NCBI GenBank assembly: GCA_016169945.1
Contig: JADLSH010000382.1
Span: 310,001 to 374,000, forward strand
Origin: Trachythela sp. YZ-2020
Taxonomy: Eukaryota; Cnidaria; Anthozoa; Malacalcyonacea; Clavulariidae
Length of the DNA: 64,000 bases
Reading direction: 5' to 3'
The translations under genes were made by a program, and so were the position numbers. The notes beneath the pieces are model-generated. The model was not told where the DNA came from. It was given only the letters and a program-made list of their open reading frames with translations, and did not search any database. Position 1 is the stretch's first letter. Every line of letters starts with the position of its first letter. This document shows, piece by piece, positions 43,879 through 55,718 of the stretch.

Positions 43879-44511
43879 CTAGTCGGCGGCGTCGCAGTTC
43901 CAGGATCACGTGGGCTTGCTACTGCGTCTTCGTGGACCCACTGACAATTGCTTTTGACATTCTCACTGTATGCCTTCCGACAGCTATTACAAATTGCTGA
44001 AAAAGAACAACGTGTTTATAAGGCTTACGCTAACATGCAAAGTTGAAAATAATTGCCAATATTGAAAGCAACTGGAAAATCAGTGGTACTTACGCGCTCC
44101 AACAGGAACTAAAACACCAAACATTTTCCAAACGTCTTGCGCGATTCCAAGAGTGAATGCGCGATCTGTTTTGGCTGCCTTGTGCCCTCCCTTGTGGCCA
44201 GGGTACTTGCAGGCGTTTGGCTTTGACCAGTATTGGCCAACATGTGCACGGTGCTTGGCGCAAATAAACATATCCCTCTTCTGCGTCTCGGGTGTACAAA
44301 ACAACCCTAACCGCGATAATATTAGATCTCCCTCTGAAATGGCCTCGCGGCCCAAATGGCAGCGAGACAAATGGCTGCTTATATCACTGGTGCATTTGTC
44401 CAGTGACACAAGTTCTGCTTTGCCTCGAAATTCTCCACAACCTCCGAATTCTCTCGTTTTCAAAAAGCAAGTCGACATAGTCATAGCTTGCTCGTTCTCT
44501 ACCATTTTCAT
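43879..44511 (-). CDS. Exons 1-2 of the TTAA-element gene: Cys/His zinc-binding module
   Basis: Exon 1 (44511-44094) starts at the first in-frame ATG after the upstream GTG (MKMVENEQAM). Potential metal ligands are abundant: GGCGEF, LDKCTSDISSHLSRCH, LGLFCTPETQ, ICAKHRAHVG, KPNACKYPGHKGGH. It ends VLVPVGA followed by donor GTAAGT at 44093. Exon 2 (43996-43879) begins after TTTTTCAG and adds PICNSCRKAY, which supplies two more Cys and completes a plausible zinc cluster. The splice is supported by the phase match and by this completion. The role is probably DNA or protein binding at the transposon ends (inference). Confidence 0.65.
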
Positions 44512-45166
44512 TAAGGGAGTGTCACGTTGCACTGCATTTATCTAGCTAATTTGAATATGAATATGTTCTATACAAGCCAAATTTTGGTGGGAAAATCAGG
44601 ATTAGGGTGGAGAAAAACAATTCGCGTTGTTATCGTTTTAGATCAAAGGCGGCTACGCCCATGCATTTACTTATAGACTTTTATGCTGGTGCATGCCGCG
44701 ATCAACTAAACTAATAAACACAATATAGCATTTGAACCTTTACGACGGAGTGCACTTCGTAATCTGAAGTTTTATGAAGTTGAAGTCTGAAGTTTTGTGA
44801 AGTTGAATATGCGGAGTTTTATATGTAGATGTAGATGTAGTGCGAACGGCGCGCAGATAAACAAGCCTAGCTTGGAATTATTAAGGCCACGGGTGTGGCT
44901 TTTATTCACAAAACAAAACAAACCATTTTACAATCAAGTACGAAATTCATATTGACAAAACCGTAATTACACTGATCAAAAACTTCGGTGGGGCTAGTTA
45001 CGCCATGTGGCAAGACCCCAGTATGTTTACTCGGTTTTATGCAACAGAGAAGTCGCATTACTTTCCAGAGTTGCAACAGAGTTCGCATTACCCGTAAATA
45101 CGACAAATTGTTTCAGTGCATTGGCTCAATAATATAAGGTTTAATCATTCAACTATTTGTTATTTT

Positions 45167-45975
45167 CTTCCTGTCTAGCGGCATGCTTATGACTGTGCGG
45201 GGTTTCCTCTGCAGAACAGCTCAGCACAGCTCTATAGCTAGCTAAAATTTGGTTTTGTCGCAATATTCTAAATCTATTTTCATATAAACTTGCGTAGATC
45301 ATTCATGTATCTTTGTTTAGGTGAATTTAAGGAAAAATCCTGGGAATAATTCGAGCCGGGAGCAGTTCTAAGGCGAGCAATTAATAAATTCAGTGCGGAT
45401 TACGAAGTGTTATTTATGTAAACAAAGCGCCTACTTGACCAAATTGACCTTAATTCTCGCCGCTTCGCGCACAGCGGCATACCCGGAGGTTTGACTTTAG
45501 AACCTTGGAGATGAAGTTATCATCTGCATATAGATGTAATTTTTTATTTCAATTTTGGTCAAACAAACGCGAATTTTGCTCCCGAACTTTGTTATAATTT
45601 AGTGCAACTCGGCAACCTGTACAGGGGTGGCTTTCATGGCTGACATCTTATCAACTAAGCAATCAATGAATTTGACATTTGTATGGTTTTATAACTAAAG
45701 ATGAATAAAACAAATGGCGAATAAAACGTTTTGGCAGCGCGTTTAGTTTTGATACAGCGCAGTCCTAAATATTGCGAAATTTCGGCCTTGAAAGGGATGA
45801 CCAAATGAGCCGGCTCGGCCCGAGTGAGTTCGAGCTTCTAGGAAAGCGAAAAAAATTTCCAAAAAAGTATTCCATTTTTATTAGTTGTGTACCAAACCCT
45901 TTTGATGTGCCAAGTTTCAGAGAAATTGGTTTTCTGACGCGAAGTTCGACGGACCGATGTAAGGGAGACTGCCAC
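45167..45975 (-). repeat. Right terminal inverted repeat (809 bp)
   Basis: Reverse complement of the left arm, ending GGGAGACTGCCAC before TTAA. Small indels relative to the left arm include an ATTATAACAAAG-like insertion near 45585-45600. Confidence 0.9.
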
Positions 45976-45979
45976 TTAA

Positions 45980-47249
45980 AACTCCATAGAGCGTCTTGAC
46001 GGTTCTATTTTACCCGACAGCAAAAAAATCAATAACGAAGCAATTTCTCTGTTTGGTACAATTCCAAAAAGGATAAGATAAAAAGGGGACGATTCTCAAG
46101 GATGGTTTGAGTATATGACGGACTAGAAAAAGTCTTTCTAGATCTACTTAGCTACTCGGTTAGTAAAATGGCTACCAGCAGGAATTTGAGTCTGCAATAC
46201 CTTGGTGTTGCATTAATCGTTTAATATCCTCAAACAATATTATATTTAAATGATTGGAAGACAAGATTTTCATACATTAATGTATTTCAACGAGTACATT
46301 TTGCCTCCCGTTCTTAATACTTGCTATTTTGTACACTTACACAATTGTACAAGCAATACGAGCAACAAAATTGCCGCAACTTGCAGCAAGAACTGATCCT
46401 AGTGCATGTTAATAATAAAAATAATGTTAAAACTTAATCAAACAAAAGACAAAAGAGACTTGAAGAGAGTCAACAACCAAACAATAAACAAAAGAAATTT
46501 GAAGAGATTCAAATAAGACGACTCAAAATCAAGACGCTTTTTTTATTTTAGCTACAGACCTTTTTTCATATGCGACATCAAATTCGATTGCAACAACAAA
46601 TTTAAAGTTCAACAAGAAAATTCAAGAATTTTAAATGGACCATGTAAAATTCCATAATTAGAAGGCATTTACTCTAAAAATTGATGTGTTACATACATAT
46701 TGTCCTTGCCGTACTTACAATAATAACACAAAAGGTATCTTGTTCGAAAAGGGGAAGAACAGACTTTAAAATAAGACCTAACTCGTTTCATAATATCTAT
46801 AGTTTTTCGAAAATTTTCAAAGTAAGAATTAGATATATTCCGTTTTTTTGCACACCATTCAGAATCTACGTATTTACACTTACCGTTTCCGTACCTGCCA
46901 ATAATAGCTAAAGGTTTAATAATCTTATTTTCATGTTGCAGATCACTATGTTCTTTAAGTATCAATTTAATGCAAAATTCAATCTTCAAAGTTTCGAAAT
47001 GTTCATCAGAATAAAATGCATATTTAGTTCTCGATAAATTTTGCCTTTGGTTGTACTATCATAATTATCATATACTTGAGGTCAGTGATGATGATGATCA
47101 TCAATTCAATACGATAGCCACAAATGCGATCAGCTATATGCTTTCCTTTACGCCGAATTGAAACAATTCGGAAACAAATTCTTTATGATTAATTTCTTCA
47201 ACCAACTTCTTTGGCTTTTTTCATAAAAACGGGCTATCTTCCACTCGTA
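45980..47249. other. Spacer grading into diverged satellite
   Basis: No supported gene. A 106-codon minus frame (46669-46989) has several Cys (VCSSPFRTRYLLCYYCKYG). However, its 46865-46905 part matches a word repeated in the downstream satellite (TACACTTACCGTTTC), so I treat it as repeat-derived. Confidence 0.4.
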
Positions 47250-50200
47250 CACACAATTTGTGAACACATGTAACCATCGACAAACTTATTAATGTCTATT
47301 TGGTAGCTAGATGTTTGTTATGATACAGTGACGATAACGATTAAAAGTAAGAGAAGTTGATCAATATAAACTACCTACATTTACCGTTTCAGTAATTGCC
47401 AAATCAACTAATTAATTAAGCCAATTTTCAAAAATATTATTTTAACTACATAATTATCATGAAAATTCCTGAAATATATAATATGGGTATGTTATTCTGC
47501 ATTCTATATAGCTTCAACTTAGTGTAAAATCCAAACTCCTCGTGCTACGGTTTTTGTTAATTAATACATCGATTAGAAAATAATGAGGTCTTTGGTGGCT
47601 TTGCTTAATATACCGTGCGCGCGTACACTCCTTTTATGTACAAATGGAGCCAATATAGCCAATGCTAAACTTATTGTCTCGTTTTGCCTCGCAGCTACTT
47701 ATCTAATTATGACACAATACAATTAAAACAAATCGATTTAAAAGAAAGAGAAATAGATCAACATAATTTGCAATTTTAACTATAGAATGTCAGTATCTAC
47801 AATTACCGTCAAGTAGGCCTACCTGTCAAAAATAACTAACTGTTTATCAATCCAATAATGTATATAGGTTTTTTTTTTTAGGATAAATATTCAGCTTACG
47901 TATCACAAACAGTAGTGACCAGATGAATTTGTCTTATACTATCCAAAATGTAATAATGTACACTATGCCAATGTTACGATTGAGTTCAAATCATCAATAA
48001 ATCCTGTGCACTCGTCCGTTGAAATAGTGCATGTTAAAGTAAACCTAATACAAAATAATTCACAGCTTGTTGTCGTAGTTACCTGCAAACGCCCTGCAGC
48101 AGACTTGACAAAATTACATTAATAAAATTTTTATACTATTTTTAGTTTAGTGTATATTGTAGGATTTATAAACGCGAAGTCTTCAGTCCGGCTTCTGAAC
48201 GGATATTCGCACTTGCAACGATTGACTATTCTAAGGACATCAGTGTGGTAGCTTCACTTACAGAAAGATGAAATCGTAGACTTTTTTACACGCCGTTGAC
48301 GCCGGTTTTTTATTGGATAAAACCAACTTCATTGCAATATTCGTTCATTGTTCCATTTTAAAACTTTTTACCAAATCATATTTGCATGCCTGCAAATGTT
48401 CCTTTGTACTTATGATACGATTTTGGTTAACTAATATACGATTTGAAAACATGATTTTCATACATTCATCTATTTCCACAACTGTCTTTCTTTGTTCTCC
48501 TTAAGACCTTGTATCCAGCATGCCTACAATCTCCTATGTCGTTACAGATGAGCACATGTAGCTATCGATTGGTTGTTAGTTGTTTAGCATGATACAGTCT
48601 CGATATCGATTAAAAGTAAGACAAGTTGATCGACATAAATTACCTACACTTGCCGTTTCAAGAATTGCCAAATCAACTAAACGTTTATTAATTAAGCCAA
48701 TTTTCAAAAATACATTTTAACTTTAATATATATAAAAAGGGTAGGTTATCACACATTCTATATATCATCAACTTAGTGTAAAATCCAAACTTCTCGTTCT
48801 ACTGTTTTCGGTAACTAATAAAACGATTAGACAATATTTATGTCTTTGGTGGCTTTGTTTAATTTCTTCCACCGAGCAAGTTTACAGTCCTTCTATGTAC
48901 AGATGGAGCCCATATAGCCTTTGTTAAACTTAGTGGCTCTTTTTGTTTCGTAGCTACTTATCTATTCATGACACAAAACGATTAAAACAAAGCGATTTAA
49001 AAGGAAGATAAATAGATTGACTTAATTTGCAATCCGGAGATTTGAACTATAGAATGTCTGTATCTACACTTACCGTTTCCGTATCTGTCAAAAATAGCTA
49101 ACCGTTTATCAATCCTACTGTATCAAAGTTTCTTTTAGGATAAATATTCAGCTTATACGTACCACGAACAGTATAGTGATCAGATGAAATAATATACAAT
49201 ATGTCAATGTTACGATTGATCATGAGTTCAAATCATCAATATATCCTGTGCACTCGTCCGTTGAAATAGTGCATGTTAAAGTAAACCTAATACAAAAGGA
49301 TTAACAGCTTACTGTGGTAGTTACCTGCAAATTCCCTGCAAACGACTTAACTACATTACATTGATAAAATATATGCTATTTTTAGTTTGGTGTATATTGT
49401 AGGATTTATGAAAAGCGAAGGCATCAGCCCAACCTCGCAATATAGATATTCGCACTTGCAACGATTGACGATTCTAAGGACATCAGTGTGGTAGCTTCAG
49501 TTACAGAACGATGAAATGGACTCATTTTTACACGTCGTGGGCGCCTGTTTTCTATTGGATAACACGAACTTCGTTACAATGCTAGTTTATTGTTCAATTT
49601 CGAAACTTTTTACCAAACATATTTGCATGCCTGCAAATGTTCCTTTGTTCTCATGCTACGATTTTGGTTAACTATAATAACGATTTGAAAACATGATTTC
49701 CATACATTCATCTATTTTCACCATTGTCTTTCTTTGTTCTGCTTAACACCTTGTATCCAGCACGCCTACAATCTCCTATGTCGGTACAGATGAACACATG
49801 TATAGCTATCGACAAACGTATTAATGTATACTTGGTAGCTAGTTGTTTGGTATGATACAGTGTCGATATCGATTAAGAGTAAGAGAAGTTGATCGACATA
49901 AAATACCTACACTTGCCGTTTCAAGAATTGCCAAATCAACTAAACGTTTATTAATTAAACCAATATTCAAAAATATAATTTAACTACAGAGTTATCATGA
50001 AAATTCCAGGCATGTATAATAAGGGTATGTTATCCCGCATTCTATATATCACCAACTTAGCGTAAAATCCAAACTCCTCGTTCTACAGTTTTCGTTAACT
50101 AACAAAACGATTGGAAAATAATTATGTTTTTGGTGCCTTTGTTTAATTCCTTGCACCGTGCGCGCGTAAACTCCTTCTATGTACAGATGGAGCCCATATA

Positions 50201-52036
50201 GCCATTGCTAAACTTAGTCTCTCTTTTTCTCTCGTAGCTACTTTTCTATTTATGACACAAAACGATTAAAACAAATCGATTTAAAAGAAAGTGAAATAGA
50301 TCGACTTAATTTGCAATCCGGAAATTTGAACTATAGAATGTCTGTATCTACACTTACCGTTTCAGTATCTGTCAAAAATAGCTAACCGTTTATCAATCCT
50401 GTACTGTATAAAAGTTTATTTTAGGATAAATATTCAGCTTACGTACCACGAACAGTAGTGATAAGATGTAATAATGTACAATATGTCAATGTTACGATTG
50501 AGTTCAAATCATCAATTAATCCTGTGCACTCGTCCGTTGAAATAGTGCATGTTAAAGTAAACCTAATACAAAAGAATTAACAGCTTACTGTGGTAGTTAC
50601 CTGCAAATTCCCTGCAAAAAACTTAACTACATTACATTGATAAAATATATGCTATTTTTAATTTGGCGTATATTGTAGGATTTATGAAAGCGAAGTCATC
50701 AGCCCAACCTCGCAACAGATATTCGCACTTGCAATGATTGACGATTCTAAGGACTTCAGTGTGGTAGCTTCACTTACAGAACGATGAAATGGACTCATTT
50801 TTACACGCCTTCGACGCCGGTTTTTTATTGTATAACACCAACTTCGTTACAATACTCGGTCATTGTTCAATTTTGCAACTTTTTACTAAAACATATTTGC
50901 ATGCCTGCAAATGTTCTTTTGTTCTCATGCTACGATGTTGGTTAACTATAATAACGATTTGAAAACATGATTTTCATACATTCATCTATTTCCACAATTG
51001 CCTTTTCTTTGTTCTGCTTAACACCTTGTATCCACCATGCTTACAATCTCCTATGTCGGTACAGATGAACACATGTAGCTATCGCGCGACAAACGTATTA
51101 ATGTCTACTCGGTAGCTAGTTGTTTAGTATGATACAGTGTCGATATCGATTAAAAGTAAGAGAGTTGATCGACATAAATTACCTACACTTGCCGTTTCAA
51201 GAATTTCCAAGTCAACTAAACGTTTATTAATTAAGCCAAGTTTCAACAACATAATTTAACTACATAAGTATAATGAAAATTCCAGAAATTTTATATAATA
51301 AGGGTATGTTATCCCGCATTCTATATATCATCAACTTAGTGTAAAATCCAAGCTCCTCGTTCTACAATTTTCTTTAACTAACAATACGATTGGAAAATAA
51401 TTATGTCTTTGGTGGCTTTGTTTAATTCCTTTCAACATGCACGCCTAAACTCCTTCTATGTACAGATGGAGCCCATATAGTCATTGCTAAACTTAGTGTC
51501 TCTTTTTGTCTCGTAGTTACTTATCTATTTATGACACAAAACGATTAAAACAAATCCATTTAAAAGAAAGAAAAATAGATCGACTTAATTTGCAATCCGG
51601 AAATTTGAATGTTTGTATCTGCACTTACCGTTTCAGTATCTGTCAAAAATAGCCAACCGTTTATCAATCCTGTACTGTATAAAAGTTGATTTTAGCATAA
51701 ATATTCAGCTTACGTACCACGAACGGTAGTGATCAGATGAAATAATGCCCAATATGTCAATGTTACGATTGAGTTCAAATCATCAATATCTCCTGTGCAC
51801 TCGTCCGTTGAAATAGTGCATGTTAAAGTAAACCAAATCCAAAAGAATTAACAGCTTACTGTGCTAGTTACCTGCAAATTTCCAGCAAAAGACTTAACTA
51901 CCTTACATTGATAAAATATATGCTATTTTTAGTTTGGTGTGTATTGTAGGATTTATGAAAAGCGAAGTCATCAGCCCAACCTCGCAAGAGATATTCGCAC
52001 TTGCAACGATTGACGATTCTAAGGACCTCAGTGTAG
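47250..52036. repeat. Satellite array, ~1.27-kb repeat unit, nearly four copies
   Basis: Landmarks recur at a ~1.27-kb spacing: GTTGATC(G/A)A(C/T)ATAAA at about 47355, 48624, 49888 and 51164; TCGTCCGTTGAAATAGTGCA in every unit; TTCGCACTTGCAA(C/T)GATTGA near each unit's later part. Units differ by point changes and small indels. The array ends abruptly at 52036, mid-unit. Within each unit two segments resemble each other (TCGTTCTAC...GTTAACTAA...GATTGGAAAA and CATGCTACG...GTTAACTA...GATTTGAAAAC), about 427 bases apart in the two best copies. No coding frame is conserved between units. Confidence 0.9.
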
Positions 52037-52480
52037 TACACTAGAAATTCCGCCGTGTTGTGGGAACACACCATTTTGCCCGCGTATACGACACGGTAAA
52101 AGCATGTTGAACATGTTTTTGGTGTGTTCTGTTCAAGGCATGTTGTAGATTTGGTGTGTTGTAGGAACACGCCTGCTGTGTTGTAGGAACACGCCTACCG
52201 TGTTTTATAGAACACACTTTTGGTGTGTAATCGTAAATCCAAAGAACACACCATTTTGTCCGCGTATACGACGCGGTAAAAGCGTGTTGTGTGTTCCAAG
52301 AACACATCGGTGTGTTCTTAGAACACATGGTGTGTTCTGTCAGCACATCAAGCATAAAACATATCCACCATACAACACGGCTGTCAAACAACAAACCAAT
52401 TATGGAACACACCAAGCATACAACACGGCTGTCAGACCGTACATCAAGTATAGAACACATCAAGCATACAACACGTTAAG
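52037..52480. repeat. GTGTGTTCT/AGAACACA palindrome cluster
   Basis: Begins at the abrupt end of the satellite. Words such as GTGTTGTAGGAACACGCC, TGTGTTCTTAGAACACA and ATACAACACGGCTGTCA repeat irregularly in both orientations. The block CGCGTATACGACRCGGTAAAAGC occurs twice (52080 and 52260). Open frames on both strands are by-products of this symmetry. One word (ACAACACGGCTGTCA) recurs alone at about 61804. Confidence 0.75.
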
Positions 52481-53334
52481 TTAAGATTATATTTTAAGAA
52501 AACGCTCTTCGACTTCAACAAAACAAAATATTAATTGACCTATCAAATCCTGTCTCTTTAAGTCTCTCATAAACTGTCTGTACTTTGCTCGATAAGAAGA
52601 CTTTTAGCACTTTATTCTTTCTATTGTTCTAAGTGCTGTATGCATCCAATGGCAATGTGTTTTCGTTTGCCTGTTTTACTTCAATAAGCGTTGAAACGGT
52701 CCTGTAGCATCAATCTATATGGAATATAAATAACAAAAAATGAATGGATGTAGTTAAAACAATGTTTTAACTTTCTCCATATTTGTGACCGACTGGAAAC
52801 CACACGGCGTAATGCCATTTGACTATACTTGGGAATGAGTAAAAAAAATACACGTCGAAAACTTCGAAATTTCCTTCAACGAACTCTAGATAGCCTCCCC
52901 GCTAACAATTTACTTCCGACGGCAGCGAGCGAAGCGCAAAACCTAATCTTGCTTATCGCTGTAAAAGTGCTTCTGGGAAATTACTGTTAAAACACTAATT
53001 AAGCCCGTACAGACGAGCACGTTTTCCTTGACAAGTTTCTTGTCCTTCGTGTGTACAGCAAGCAAATATTTTCGATCAATTATTTCTTGTCAGGAATAAA
53101 TAGCTTTTAAATAAGGCTCCTTGTCATTTTTTTGTTATACACACGACCAAATAAAACATGTCAAGGAAAACTTGTCAAGTAAAACTTGCTAGTCTGTATG
53201 GAGTTTAAATTCCTTGGTCACGATATTACTGCGATATATTTAGGACAACTCCACCTCCCCCTCCCTAAAAGCCATAATTGGCTCTTTCTCGGTTTATGAG
53301 CAACCGAAATAGGCATACAATAATAACTGGCATA
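52481..53334. other. No gene seen
   Basis: AT-rich spacer with no recognisable frame or repeat, apart from AAACTTGTCAAG-type words near 53020-53190. Confidence 0.4.
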
Positions 53335-53925
53335 ACTTACTGTACCCTACTGTACCCTACTGTACCTTATAGTACTTTAGATTACGTTAGACTACCTTAG
53401 ACTACTTTAAGGTACCGTATCCTACCTTAGAGCACCTTAGAGAACCTTAGCCTACATTTGACAACCTTAGACTGTCTTAACATACCTTAGCCTACTTTAG
53501 ATTACCTTCGCCTACCTTACACTACCTTAGCCTACCTGGAACTACCTTATAGACTACTTTAGACTACCTTAATCAGGGAATCTAAGGTACTTAATAGTCT
53601 ATAAGGTACCCTAAGGTAGGCTAAGATAGTATAAGGTACACTAATGTGGTCTAAGGCAGGCTAAGGTAGTGTTAGGTTTACTAAGGCAGTCTAAGGTAGG
53701 CTAAGGTAACCTAAGGGAGTCAAAGGTAGCCAAAGGTAGACTAAGGTACTGTCTAAGGTAGTCTAAAGTAGTCTTAGCCTGTCTTTGCCTACCTTAAACT
53801 ACCTTACAGTACTTTAGACTACCTTAGCATAACCTAGCCTATATTTGACTACCGTAGCTTACCTTAGCATACCTTAGCCTACTTTAGACTACCTTAGACT
53901 ACCTTAGCCTGGCTTGAACTATTAT
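53335..53925. repeat. 10-bp minisatellite that switches orientation twice
   Basis: Degenerate ACCTTAGACT/CTACCTTAGC units run in one orientation from about 53340 to 53575, reversed (AGGTAGTCTA, AGGTAGGCTA) from about 53580 to 53770, then in the first orientation again to about 53925. The array adjoins the 3' tail of LINE-B. Confidence 0.9.
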
Positions 53926-54042
53926 TATTATTATTTATTAATTCTCCAAACATTTGGTTTTTCAGATTAATTTACATGTACAATTGTATCTAAATTATAC
54001 TATTATATATTTACAGTCTAAATTGATAATAAGATAAATTCA

Positions 54043-55215
54043 TTAAGTTTTTAAGAGAAAAAGTTCAAGCAAATAGTTATAAAAACTTCTTTTAAAATCT
54101 TTAAAATTTTCATGCTCAGTAATATTACTAGGCAGAGAGTTCCAAAGGGGTACTGCTCGGTATTCAAATGTTCGTTGTCCGGCCGCCGATCTATAAGCTG
54201 GAATGTTTAGTTTATGTTTATTCCTGGTGTTTCTATCGTGCAAAGATGATCTCTCCTGAAAATATGAATTGAGATAGTCAGGGGCTTGTCCATTCAAACA
54301 TTTAAACGTCAGAACGCCCACAAAGTATTTTAACATGTCTGAGACAGGTAGCCAATTCAGGTGTTTGAGTATTGGAGTAATATGCTCATATTTTTGTGTT
54401 CCTGTAATTATTCTCGCCGCGAAGTTTTGCACTTTTTGAAGTTTTTCTATGTTCTTCTTAGTCGTACTGGACCATATGTTTGAACAATAGTACAATTTGG
54501 AAAATACTAAGGACGAAATGACGTTTTCCAAACTCTTAGGGTCGAAAAGATGTTTAACCCTGTTTATCTGACATAAGCTCGCAACACAAGTAGAAACAGT
54601 GTTTGCTACATGTTCGTTAAAACTTAGTGTTGAATCAAGTTGAATTCCAAGGTCGCGTGCTGAAATAATGGGAGTAATCCTTTTCTCAAGTAATGTCACA
54701 TAAAAGTCATCCGGTAATCGTTGCAACATTTTGTGTGTTCCTATTACTAACACTTTGGTCTTGTCTGGATTAATCAATAAACTATTGTGACAGCACCAAG
54801 CTGTGATTTTTAACAAATCCTCATTCATATTCCGTATAATTTCGTTAACATACTTGATAGGAAACGAAAGATACAATTTTGAATCATCTACGTACGATTC
54901 TAAGTCACCAAAATTCGGGATTGTTGGCAAATCATTCAGATAAATATTGAACAAAGCAAGTCCTAATATTGAACCTTGCGGTACTCCATGAGTGATGTAA
55001 CCTGGTTCTGACACTACTGAACCAATCTTAACCTGCTGTGTCCTTCCGGTCAAGTAACTTTTGAACCATTCTAAGACGCCAAGGCTGAGACCTAATGCTT
55101 TTAACTTTGTTAAGAGTTTGCGGTGATCTATACTGTCAAACGCCTTTGACAAATCCAGTAATACTATGACTGTGAGTTCTTTTGAGTCCATTGCTTTAAA
55201 CACCTTGTCTGTCAT
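54043..55215 (-). pseudogene. LINE-B reverse transcriptase core and C-terminus
   Basis: 390 codons uninterrupted: TVIVLLDLSKAFDSIDHRKL (motif A), ITHGVPQGSILGLALFNIYL (motif B), LESYVDDSKLYLSF (catalytic VDD), CCHNSLLINPDKTKVLVIG, ARDLGIQLDSTLSFNEHV, then the thumb and C-terminal region (YYCSNIWSSTTKKNIEKLQK, ARIITGTQKYEHITPILKHL, RTFEYRAVPLWNSLPSNI). All catalytic aspartates are present. The upstream motifs (55216-55718) are split by a shift, and the start shown lies inside the domain. The C-terminal part is homologous to 63458-63769. Confidence 0.8.
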
Positions 55216-55718
55216 AAATACGCCAAGAGTCTCACATGAATGTAATTGCTTATTACCACTTTGATGTTTACTTAGACATTTCTTTTTGTTCGTATAAGAG
55301 GTCAGTTGATTTAATGCTACTCGCTCACAAATTTTGAAGTCGCTGGTAGTAACGATAGTGGTCTATTGTTGTTTGCTACTTCGTGATCTCCTTCTTTAAG
55401 GAGCGGCATTACTTCTGATATTTTCGAGGCTGATGGAAAGACTGAAGTCTGTAACGAGCGATTTATCATGTCAGTAATAACTGGGAGAATACATCCTTTA
55501 TTGCAGACATTCGTACTTTATCATAGCCAGGAGCTTTGTTCGATTGAAATACCATAACTGTTCTTCGTGCCTCTCTACACGTGACAGGAACAAAACTGAA
55601 ATTTTGTGACTCAGCCACAGCCAGCGGAGCACTTGTTGGCGGTGCAGGTAGGTTATATAATTCTATTAAAGATGTGCAATCTTCAGAAACACTCCTTCCA
55701 ACTGAGGTGAAAAACTGA

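Larger units (their letters stand above)
40026..44511 (-). pseudogene. Transposase-like gene of the TTAA element, four exons, broken
   Basis: Exons on the minus strand: 44511-44094, 43996-43879, 43171-41837, 41265-40026. Every junction has GT...AG (donors GTAAGT, GTACCT, GTATGT) and the codon phases join cleanly across all three introns. Domain order: a Cys/His module across exons 1-2; a helical region; a central domain with candidate acidic residues at RSDGAWCYH and DFSEPQFGEDVCDR; a C2H2 finger; a basic RTGRKADPAQVSADMRN block; a SAP-like C-terminus. I recall this overall pattern from multicopy uncharacterised proteins of cnidarians, without a settled function. Lesions, all in exon 3: a TAA at 42877-42879, a TAA at 42405-42407, a frameshift near 42650-42675, and a frame jump near 42105-42135 that looks like an internal deletion. 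No complete protein can be made from this copy. Confidence 0.75.
38558..45975 (-). mobile_element. 7.4-kb DNA transposon with ~0.8-kb TIRs, TTAA target site and one spliced gene
   Basis: Both ends read GTGGCAGTCTCCCTTACA inward, and TTAA lies immediately outside at each end (38554-38557 and 45976-45979). The arms run 38558-39356 and 45167-45975 and differ only by scattered substitutions and small indels. Between them is a single minus-strand gene of four exons (44511-40026) whose product looks like a transposase. TTAA duplication is known for piggyBac, Kolobok and Sola3 elements; I do not recognise the protein as any of them with certainty. The combination of very long TIRs, TTAA and this protein makes it a possible undescribed transposon group. 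The TIR similarity suggests moderate age; the gene is already damaged. Confidence 0.8.

Noticed and set aside
44153..44545. 130-codon plus frame
   Set aside because: Antisense of exon 1, whose minus-strand reading has ordered Cys/His ligands and valid splicing.
46669..46989. 106-codon Cys-containing minus frame
   Set aside because: Part of it matches the non-coding satellite downstream, so it is more likely a diverged repeat unit than a gene.
47250..52036. CRISPR array
   Set aside because: Units are ~1.27 kb, diverged and without unique spacers between short repeats; this is an animal satellite.
52300..52345. AGAACAnnnnnTGTTCT-like words resembling steroid receptor elements
   Set aside because: They are by-products of a palindromic repeat; I have no reason to expect such receptors to act here.
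52041..52484. Overlapping 90-140 codon frames on both strands
   Set aside because: They arise from the symmetric GTGTTCT/AGAACAC repeats, which are open in several frames.
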